Part shown: positions 43,301-49,789 of the stretch, piece after piece
Position numbering within the stretch: the first letter of the stretch is position 1
How the letters are laid out: every line of letters begins with the position of its first letter
Assembly: GCA_041671505.1 (NCBI GenBank)
Contig: JBAZBK010000020.1
Span: 1-64,000 of the forward strand
Length of the DNA: 64,000 bases
Source of the DNA: JACPDH01 sp041671505
GTDB taxonomy: Bacteria; Acidobacteriota; Thermoanaerobaculia; Gp7-AA8
Direction of reading: 5' to 3'
Translations under genes and position numbers: made by a program
Notes under the pieces: model-generated
The model's database searches: none
Seen by the model: only the letters and a program-made list of their open reading frames with translations
Told to the model about the DNA's origin: nothing

Positions 43301-43504
43301 CCTGATCCAGCCTCCAGCCGCGATCGCTCCAAGCAGCAGCGCAGTGCTCGGCGCCATCGGAACATAGCCGAGTCCGAAGCTCCAGATCTCCCACGAGCCG
43401 GTCAACCAGGAAAGCAGGACGAGGATGGTTAGCGCGAACGAGGCGGCGAACGCATGCCCGGCCCAGAGATCCGTCCCGGGAACGATCGGCTGCGTGTCGG
43501 TCAT
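40340..43504 (-). CDS. Membrane sensor kinase: multi-TM, Cache-like, PAS-PAS, HisKA, HATPase
   Basis: The ATG at 43504 follows GGGAGG and is preferred to the longer frame; the product is 1054 residues. Seven or eight hydrophobic helices fill 1-230, followed by an extracytoplasmic Cache-like sensor (about 255-510) closed by another helix, two PAS domains (about 550-680, 700-815), a HisKA with FSYSVSHDLRAPLRGIDGW (histidine near 840) and HATPase (TNLLENAWKFT, DNGAGFDM). It lacks a receiver, which is supplied by the overlapping next gene. The double sensory input (membrane bundle plus Cache) is unusual. Confidence 0.9.
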   Translation of the reverse strand: MTDTQPIVPGTDLWAGHAFAASFALTILVLLSWLTGSWEIWSFGLGYVPMAPSTALLLGAIAAGGWIRQRRFASRSANQLARIVSAGVCIASTVVLVQQLAGIEIIRLVTSGENVGNVPVGLISPLTAGAIALASASLALQTFHRRAFRSVGAALALGVGFFGTIVVLSYLLEAPLYYGGRIVPMALSTAITLVVLAAGLLLASGSDTWPLNLIAVADHRTTAVGLIGRGFLALLIVAFSLIVVVAVTYIRHERAETRLAATETISAIADLKVGLIDSWLAERLGDAEVFSKAPMRDELTRLELGTASDDDRRDLTLWLGAMTEAYGYEYCALVERDGSVRLAVGSGQASIDVATVESCHAALRENRVVARGFYRQPATQRMFLDLAVPFNDDQLSLVLLLRTDAEKRLLPQFSHWPTNSRTGETLVFTREGDSILFMNVLRTARDGGHEHLRPLAGLRGTPTERAVNGASGVIEAPDYRGNPVLAAIRPIHGMPWFLVAKIDRREVYASFRRQIGLTALAVAVMALAVAIGVRMLWYRSGLVVARRELESERQIRQAARNFRALFDQAAIGVAQIEASSGRIVAANRRFSEIVGYPQEEVVSLTADAIVYPGDRDSVREISRRLINGEASKLSQECGYVRKDGRVLVVHQTVSPLWDPGDEPRHYVVVVRDVTQEKETAKALETRDKLLVEVGRIAKVGGWEFDPVTSEGTWTPEVARIHDLDPDLGTNVAIGLSYYDGADREAIDRAVREAVELGRDYDLELQMTTATGARKWVHTVGRPTIENGRVVRVSGSIQDVTDRRRAEDEVSELNRELEARVASRTAELEAARSEQEAFSYSVSHDLRAPLRGIDGWSAALLEDCSDRLDEKGREFLGRVRSETQKMGRLIDDLLKLSRITRQEMRVGPVDLSALARSIAAKLRESDPGRDMQFVVEPGLVADCDAGLMEVVLTNLLENAWKFTRKCSAARVEFGCRVEDGVPVHFVRDNGAGFDMQYASRLFAPFQRMHTESEFPGSGIGLATVRRIVARHGGTIRAESEVDRGTTIYFTLGGTP

Positions 43505-43795
43505 CGTGTGGCGCCTCCCTTCTTGCGGGACGATTCGGCGCATCCCGCGATTCAACGGTCAGGAGAGCGCATGCCGGTGCGAAGGGACCGTCGAGGGCCG
43601 TGATACCCGACGAGCGTACACCCGGTTCCTCTCCGCGGCTGCGCCGACCGCCCGACGGCGGCAGAACGGCCAAGGAATGCCATTCCTCCGGTTTGATCAA
43701 TCGCCCACGTCGGGCCCGACTCCAGTACCCAATTTCAGCACCACCGGCAGCGCTCGCTCACGGAGCTTCCCTGAGGCGCCGCGGAGTCGCGACGA

Positions 43796-44227
43796 TCATG
43801 ATGCCTGGTGCACCGCCTCCGTCTGCCCGAGCCACTCGACGGTCCGGGCGAGCTGCGACACCGTCAGCGGCTTGCGGAGGAACGCGTCGGCGCGAAACTG
43901 GCGGATCGCCTCGCTCTCGTGGCGCGGGTGGCGGTAGACCGAGGTCATGATCACCACCTTGATGTCGGCGGTCGCCGGATCGTCTTTGAGCGCGAGACAG
44001 AGCATGCGGCCGTCGAGGCCGGGCATCAGTGCGTCCGTGACGACGACGTCGGGATGCGTGGCGCGGGCGATCTCGAGGCCTTCGAGACCATCCTTCGCAA
44101 CGGTCACGTCGAACTGGCGCGACAACCCTTCGCGGGCGAGCAACTGCACGAACCTGTCGTCGTCGACGACGAGAAGCCTGATCCGTTCATCGCAGTGAAA
44201 ACAGTTGGCGGATCGTGTTTCGAGCAT
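43796..44227 (-). CDS. Single-domain receiver
   Basis: The 143-residue receiver has the acidic cluster VDDDRF, phospho-acceptor in VVVTDALMPGLDG and the lysine in AFLRKPLT. The N-terminal extension carries two cysteines (SANCFHCDE). It lies between the pseudo-receiver gene (17 bases upstream) and the large sensor kinase (about 290 bases downstream) on the same strand. The 290-base gap (43505-43795) shows no other gene. Confidence 0.85.
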   Translation of the reverse strand: MLETRSANCFHCDERIRLLVVDDDRFVQLLAREGLSRQFDVTVAKDGLEGLEIARATHPDVVVTDALMPGLDGRMLCLALKDDPATADIKVVIMTSVYRHPRHESEAIRQFRADAFLRKPLTVSQLARTVEWLGQTEAVHQAS

Positions 44228-44244
44228 AGTTTCTCCGAATTGGC

Positions 44245-44655
44245 TCAGTGAAAGACTTCATTGGAGCTGGCTGCGACGATTCCCTGCGGTCGGCTGTCGC
44301 GGAAGCTCGCGGTAAGGTAGAACGCGAGGTCGTCCGAACCGAGGCGGTAGAGCACGCGCCCGTCGCCCGCGGTGATGCCGCTCAGAAACGCCGAGCCGTC
44401 GTCCGCAATCCAGAGAACGTCGCCGCGAAAGTCGGGCGAGACCTCGCTGAGCAGGCCGAGAAACTGCGTGGCGGTGGCGGCTCGATCGAGGATGACGTGG
44501 GTGACCTCGACTCCGTAATCACGGATTCCGGTGTCGAGCGCGGCGGTGAGAAGCGCGATGTTAGGGACGCGCACGAGGTTTCGCCCCTTCGTCTCACGCT
44601 CCCAGTCGGTCAACGGCTGGCTTCCCTCGAGCAGGAACATCACGCGATCGTGCAT
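44245..44655 (-). CDS. Small receiver-like protein lacking the acidic pair
   Basis: The 136-residue protein follows AAGGAG. The alternating strand-helix order (VMFLLEG; IALLTAALDTGI; THVILDRAATATQFLGLLSE; GDVLWIADDG; LYRLGSDDLAFYL) resembles a receiver fold, but the acidic pair after strand 1 is missing and no canonical lysine is evident. It may be a pseudo-receiver or an unrelated Rossmann-like protein. It is the first gene of the minus-strand signalling run and is divergent from the hybrid kinase gene at 44808. Confidence 0.6.
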   Translation of the reverse strand: MHDRVMFLLEGSQPLTDWERETKGRNLVRVPNIALLTAALDTGIRDYGVEVTHVILDRAATATQFLGLLSEVSPDFRGDVLWIADDGSAFLSGITAGDGRVLYRLGSDDLAFYLTASFRDSRPQGIVAASSNEVFH

Positions 44656-44807
44656 ATCGATTCTCCTTCCCGTGAGTCGGCGGAGGCGCTCCGGAAATAC
44701 AGCGGGCTTCAGCGTGCCGTACCAGGCAGTCGCAGAGGCGTGCGATTTTCGGTTTCCTCGCGGCAGGCACTAGAATTGACCGCGCCGGAGACGTTGGACC
44801 CCTTAAC

Positions 44808-47483
44808 GTGTCGGAACCGATTCAGCTGCTCATCGTCGAAGACGTCGACACCGACCTCGCGCTCGTCGAAAGCGAGCTCACGCGGGGCGGGATCACGTAC
44901 GCGGCGCGCCACGCAGCGAACCGCACGGAGTTCTTCGCGCGGATCGACGAGTCGCTCCCCGACCTGGTCCTGACCGACTTCAACCTTCCCGACATCGACG
45001 GGATGGACGTGGTGCGCGAGCTGGCACGCCGCTCGACGCTCGTTCCGGTCATCATCGTGACCGGCTCGCTCGACGAGGTCACCGCCGTCGAGTGCATCAA
45101 GGGGGGGGCAACCGACTACGTCCTCAAAGAGCACCTCTCGCGCCTCGTCCCGTCGGTTCGCGCGGCGATGGAGCTCCGCCGCCTCCGAAGCGAGGAGCTT
45201 CGTGCCCACCGCGAGATCGCCCGCGCCCGCGACTACTACATCACGCTCCTCGACGAGTTCCCGAACCCCGTCTGGCGCACCGGCCCCGATGCGCGGTGCG
45301 ATTACGTCAACAAGGCGTGGCTCGCCTTCTCTGGAGGGACGCTCGACGACATGATCGGGGAGGGATGGGTCGACGCGATCCACCCCGACGACCTTCCCGC
45401 AACCGCGGCCACCTGGTTTTCCGCGTTCGAGAGCCGGACCCCGATCTTCGCCGAGTTCCGCCTTCGACGCCACGACGGCCAGTACCATTGGTTTGCGAGC
45501 CACGGCCGACCGATCGTCGACCTCGACGGCATCTTCGCCGGATATATCGGATCGTTGTCCGACGTTCAGGCGCACCACGAGCTCCAGACGAGAATCGAGT
45601 CGCAGTGGCGATTCCTCGAGTCAGTCCTCGACCACATCGACCAGATCGTCTACGTCTTCGACGCGGATGACGTCTTCCAGTACGCGAACCTGACTGCCAT
45701 CAACAACCGCAACCTCCCACTCGAGGAACTAATCGGGCAGTCGCTCTTCAGCTTCAAAACGCCAACGAAGGAGTACCTGGCGGCCTACTCTCACGCGAGA
45801 GAGACACGGGAGAAGGTGCACCGCGAGTCGCTCGAGCTCCCGACCCGCGCAGGCGACCGCCGTATCTACGACGCCTGGTTCATCCCTTTCGTCGGTCCCG
45901 ATGGCTCGAACGGGATGATCTCGTCGTTCTCCGACGTCACGAACCGGGTCGACTTGGAGCGAACGCGCCTGCTCCTCATGACCGCCATCGAGCACGCGAG
46001 CGAGGCCGTGGTCATCACCGACTCCAAGGGCCGGATCGAGTACGTCAACCCGGCATTCGAGGCGACGACCGGCTACTCGGCAGAGGAGGCACTCGGGCAG
46101 AACCCGAACATCCTCAAGAGCGGTCAGCACGCCGACACATTCTACGAAGAGCTCTGGTCGACGATCGCGAGCGGCCGGGCATGGCGCGGGCTCCTGGTGA
46201 ACCGGCGCAAAGACGGCTCGCTCTTTCGCGAGGAGGCGAGCATCTCTCCCGTTCCCGATGCCGACGGAAGGCTCACTCACTTCGTTGCCGTGAAACGGGA
46301 CCTGAGTCGCGAGGTCGAGCTCGAGCAGCGGCTCGCGCACTCGCAGAAGCTCGACGCCGTCGGCCGGCTCGCCGGAGGAATCGCTCACGACTTCAACAAC
46401 CTGCTCGCCGTGATCGGCGGCTATGCGGAGCTGCTCACTCACAGCCTGGCATCAGACCACCCGGGACAGCTCCGGATCGAGCAGATGCGAAAGGCGACCG
46501 ATCGCGCGACCGCGCTGACGCGCCAGCTCCTCGCGTTCGGGCGCAAGCAGGTGTTCCAGCCGACCGTCGTCGACCTGAACCGACTGCTCGAGGAATCACG
46601 AGAGCTCCTGAAACAGCTTCTCCGTGAACCGGTCGAGCTGGAGATCGTCCGGTCGAAGGAGCCTGCAAACGTCCTGGTCGACAGAAGCCAGATGGAGCAG
46701 GTGATCTTCAACCTTGCCGCGAACTCGCGCCAGGCGATGCCGTCGGGAGGACGGTTCAGCGTTGCGATCGCGCGGATCGACGTCGACATCGATTCCAGCT
46801 CCATTCGCGACGCGATCGAGCCGGGTCAGTGGGTTCGCATCACGATCTCCGACACTGGCGTCGGCATTCCGCAGGACAAACTTCCTCAGATCTTCGAGCC
46901 CTTCTTCACGACGCGCGCCGACTCAGGCGGAACAGGCCTCGGCCTCGCGACCGTCTACGGCATCGTCAGGCAAAGCGGCGGCAACATCTCCGTACGGAGC
47001 AAGGCGGGGAGCGGAACCACCTTCGTCATCTATCTTCCCGCAACCGAGGGGCCCGTCGAGAACGCGGCGGAGCCGCCGTCCGCAACTCTGGCCCGACGCC
47101 ATGCGGGAGGAATCACGGTGCTGGTCGCCGAGGACGTCGATCTGCTGCGCGAAATGATCCGCGAAGGGCTCGAAGCCGCCGGCATGTCGGTCATCGAGGC
47201 GCGCGATGGCGAGGAAGCTCTCGCGCTCTCGCGGAGCGAGACGCGAGCGATCGACGTCCTGCTGACCGACGTCGTGATGCCGAAGATGAGCGGCCGCGCG
47301 CTCGGCGAACGCATGCGCGCCGAGCGCGAAGGGCTCCGCATCCTCTTCATGTCGGGCTACACCGGCGAGATCATCGCCGCCACGGGCGTGCTCGAAGAGG
47401 GGCTGAACCTCCTCCAGAAACCCTTCACCATCGACACGCTCGTCGAGCGAATCCAGGCACTCCTCGGAGGCCCCAATGAGTGA
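44808..47483 (+). CDS. Hybrid histidine kinase: REC-PAS-PAS-PAS-HisKA-HATPase-REC
   Basis: The 891-residue soluble kinase has a receiver at each end: N-terminal (LLIVEDVDTDLALVES, LVLTDFNLPDIDG) and C-terminal (VLVAEDVDLLREM, VLLTDVVMPKMSG, LLQKPF). Between them are three PAS domains (about 140-270, 285-405, 410-535), HisKA with GGIAHDFNNLLAVIGGY (histidine near 526) and HATPase (620-745). No transmembrane segment is seen, so it is probably activated through its first receiver. It starts with GTG. The next gene overlaps by eight bases. Confidence 0.9.
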   Translation: MSEPIQLLIVEDVDTDLALVESELTRGGITYAARHAANRTEFFARIDESLPDLVLTDFNLPDIDGMDVVRELARRSTLVPVIIVTGSLDEVTAVECIKGGATDYVLKEHLSRLVPSVRAAMELRRLRSEELRAHREIARARDYYITLLDEFPNPVWRTGPDARCDYVNKAWLAFSGGTLDDMIGEGWVDAIHPDDLPATAATWFSAFESRTPIFAEFRLRRHDGQYHWFASHGRPIVDLDGIFAGYIGSLSDVQAHHELQTRIESQWRFLESVLDHIDQIVYVFDADDVFQYANLTAINNRNLPLEELIGQSLFSFKTPTKEYLAAYSHARETREKVHRESLELPTRAGDRRIYDAWFIPFVGPDGSNGMISSFSDVTNRVDLERTRLLLMTAIEHASEAVVITDSKGRIEYVNPAFEATTGYSAEEALGQNPNILKSGQHADTFYEELWSTIASGRAWRGLLVNRRKDGSLFREEASISPVPDADGRLTHFVAVKRDLSREVELEQRLAHSQKLDAVGRLAGGIAHDFNNLLAVIGGYAELLTHSLASDHPGQLRIEQMRKATDRATALTRQLLAFGRKQVFQPTVVDLNRLLEESRELLKQLLREPVELEIVRSKEPANVLVDRSQMEQVIFNLAANSRQAMPSGGRFSVAIARIDVDIDSSSIRDAIEPGQWVRITISDTGVGIPQDKLPQIFEPFFTTRADSGGTGLGLATVYGIVRQSGGNISVRSKAGSGTTFVIYLPATEGPVENAAEPPSATLARRHAGGITVLVAEDVDLLREMIREGLEAAGMSVIEARDGEEALALSRSETRAIDVLLTDVVMPKMSGRALGERMRAEREGLRILFMSGYTGEIIAATGVLEEGLNLLQKPFTIDTLVERIQALLGGPNE

Positions 47484-47748
47484 CCCCACCGGCACCGGCT
47501 CGCAGAACGACATGGATGACGCGCAGCGCCTCGCGTTCGAGATCCGCCACCTCGCGCACGACGTCAACAACGCGCTCATGCCGCTGCTGATGGGGATCTC
47601 AGTACTTCGAAAGAAGGTCTCCGACCCCGCGCTCGACAGGACCCTGACCAACATGGAGAAGAGCGCGCAGCGCGCCGGGGAGCTGACGAGCGAGATCCTG
47701 AAGATCGCACATCGCCACTCGGCACGCTCCACGGAACCACCGGTGTAA
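47476..47748 (+). CDS. Stand-alone histidine-kinase dimerisation (DHp-like) domain
   Basis: The 90-residue protein is little more than two helices with RHLAHDVNNALMPLLMGISV, which closely resembles the HisKA H-box (AHDFNN) of the overlapping upstream kinase. The second helix (ALDRTLTNMEKSAQRAGELT) also matches the DHp pattern. No ATPase domain or transmembrane segment is present. It could act as a phosphotransfer protein or as a modulator that dimerises with its neighbour. Translational coupling by eight bases to the kinase supports a shared pathway. Confidence 0.7.
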   Translation: MSDPTGTGSQNDMDDAQRLAFEIRHLAHDVNNALMPLLMGISVLRKKVSDPALDRTLTNMEKSAQRAGELTSEILKIAHRHSARSTEPPV

Positions 47749-47784
47749 GGGTGTGTAGCCCAACCCAGGCACGCCCGCGCAGGC

Positions 47785-48211
47785 TGTCATTCCGACGAGT
47801 GCGCGCAGCGCGCGAGGAGGAATCTGCAAGACGATTCCCTCAGCGATTCCGCTCATGAGATCCATCCACTGAAAGGAATCGAACAGTCTCTCCTCGGCAG
47901 ATTCCTCGCTCTCTGCGCTCGCTTCCAGGAAACTGGCCGACCTGTGACGCCCGAAGGAGTTGTCGTCCCGACGACTGACCCCGCGAAGCGGGGGAAGGAG
48001 GAGGGACCTCGCAGGCTGGTACTCTTGTGCTACGAGCCAGGGCGTCCTCGACGAACCTCAACTGTACCAGCCTGCGAGATCCCTCCTCCCTCGCGGTGCT
48101 CGGTCGTCGGGATGACAATCAAAACGCTCCTCGACACTGGCGCCAGCCGCGCCGCTGATTTGAGTTTCTTTCCTCAGGCGCCGCGCAGCCGCGGTGGGCC
48201 GCTCGGAATGA
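47785..48211. repeat. Cluster of intergenic palindromes (TCATTCCGA and CCTCGCAGGCTGGTAC units)
   Basis: A first unit starts TGTCATTCCGA (47785) with GAGGAATCTGC/GCAGATTCCTC arms, like 28543-28700. A second unit (about 47959-48116) is bounded by GTCGTCCCGACGAC and its inverse, with inner arms CTCGCAGGCTGGTAC/GTACCAGCCTGCGAG. A third end, GCTCGGAATGACG, occurs at about 48199. No gene is visible in 47749-48296. Confidence 0.6.
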
Positions 48212-48296
48212 CGAACCCGCCTCTCGAGTCGCGAGTTGCCCCGCTACTGTATTTCGAGGCATCCGTTATCCGACTCACTTGCGGAGAACGATACCG

Positions 48297-49454
48297 ATGC
48301 GAGGACAGACCATTCTGATCGTGGACGACGAGAGCGCGGTGGCGGATTCGATCGCCGAGGCGCTCGCGGCACCCACCCGCCGGATCGTCGTATGCGCCGA
48401 CATCGACGCGGCAGCGTGTGTGCTCGAACGCTACGAAGTTTCGCTCGTCCTCACCGACGTCCGGATGTCCCATCCCTTCGGCTACGAAGGACTCGACCTG
48501 GTACGACGCGTTTCAGCCATGAAGGGTACGGCAGGCGTCGTGGTGATGACCGGTATGCACGATCCCGAGCTCGGCGAGTTCGCACGGACCCAGGGAGCGT
48601 CAATGCTGCTCCACAAGCCGTTCGACCTTTCGAAAATCGAGAGCTTCCTCGTCGAGTGTCCCGAGCTCGAGCTGGCGGCTGCGCTCGAGGCGGCGCCAGG
48701 CATCATCCGGTTCCCCGACCTCGACGCCGTCATCGACAGTCCGTTGCTCGTCGCCGTCTTCCAACCGGTGATCAACCTTCACGACGGATCGGTCGTCGCC
48801 GCGGAGGCTCTGGCGCGCTTTCAGGCCAACGCGCCGCTCAACGACGTCGGGCTCCTCTTCGACTACGCGGAACGTGTCAAACGGATCGCCGACCTCGACC
48901 TCGCGCTCCTGGCGCGCAGTATCGCGACGGGCGCCCCGTTCACCCGGCACCACCCGCTCTTCGTGAATCTCCATCCCGTTACTCTCGCGTCGCCTGACAG
49001 GCTCATTCCGAACCTCATGCTTCACGCCGAACGTGCAGGGCTCCCGCTCTCGTCGCTCGTCATCGAGATCACCGAGCACGCCGCGCTGCCTCAGCATGCA
49101 GGCGCGCTCGAGAGTCTCGACGCCCTGCGCGCGGCCGGAGTACGTTTCGCCCTCGACGACGTCGGCTCGGCGTACTCTCACCTCTCGCTGATCGAGCAGA
49201 TCCAGCCGTCCTATCTCAAGATCAGCCAGGAGTTCGGCACCGACTTCGAGACGAGCCGCTCGCGCACCCGGATCGTCAGGAACATCTTCCAGCTCGCCGA
49301 CGAGTTCGGCCTGGAAGTGATTCTCGAAGGCGTCGAGTCGACGAATACGGCCTACGCGGCGCGAGAGCTCGGCATCGGACTGGCCCAGGGATACTATTTC
49401 GCGCGTCCCGCCCCGATTGCCGAAACTCTCGCCCTCGTCTCGGTGGCTGCCTGA
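48297..49454 (+). CDS. Response regulator with c-di-GMP phosphodiesterase (REC-EAL)
   Basis: From the ATG at 48297 the product has 385 residues. A receiver (LIVDDESAVADS, VLTDVRMSHPFG, LHKPFD) covers 1-120, followed by an EAL domain at about 140-380. The signature residues for metal binding and catalysis appear kept: EALAR, the N of VNLHP, EITEH, DDVGSAYS, LKISQ and EGVES. Small departures (VNLHP for VNLS, DDVGSAY for DDFGTGY) may tune activity. It would lower c-di-GMP when phosphorylated, opposing the GGEEF protein at 52952. It stands alone between two kinase operons. Confidence 0.85.
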   Translation: MRGQTILIVDDESAVADSIAEALAAPTRRIVVCADIDAAACVLERYEVSLVLTDVRMSHPFGYEGLDLVRRVSAMKGTAGVVVMTGMHDPELGEFARTQGASMLLHKPFDLSKIESFLVECPELELAAALEAAPGIIRFPDLDAVIDSPLLVAVFQPVINLHDGSVVAAEALARFQANAPLNDVGLLFDYAERVKRIADLDLALLARSIATGAPFTRHHPLFVNLHPVTLASPDRLIPNLMLHAERAGLPLSSLVIEITEHAALPQHAGALESLDALRAAGVRFALDDVGSAYSHLSLIEQIQPSYLKISQEFGTDFETSRSRTRIVRNIFQLADEFGLEVILEGVESTNTAYAARELGIGLAQGYYFARPAPIAETLALVSVAA

Positions 49455-49789
49455 CGTCTTCCTGCGGGCTGCGCTGCGACCCTATGGGTCATTGAGCCAT
49501 TCGCTTCTCGATTCACCCGACGGCTGTCAATCCATCCAGAATCGGATACTCGGTCGTGAATTTCCCCTACGAGTTCGAAAATCGATGGTAGGGCTTCGCC
49601 GGGGGACGTACACTCCTGAAATAAGGAATGTGCAATTCGTCACGGGATGTCTCCCGGACGCTCATCCCCAGGATCTCATCGCCGGTCTCGGAAGGGTTGG
49701 CTCCGCTTTCCGACAAAGGATGCGGTCCTGACGAAAGATCATGACCGCGGTCGTGCTACAGACCGCAACGATAGTGGAGCCTGGGCGAA
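49455..49789. other. Intergenic region with a degenerate family-2 repeat
   Basis: TTTCCCCTAC (49561-49570) and GGTAGGGCTTCGCC...ACACTCC (49587-49616) look like a decayed family-2 pair. No gene or clear promoter is seen. Confidence 0.35.
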
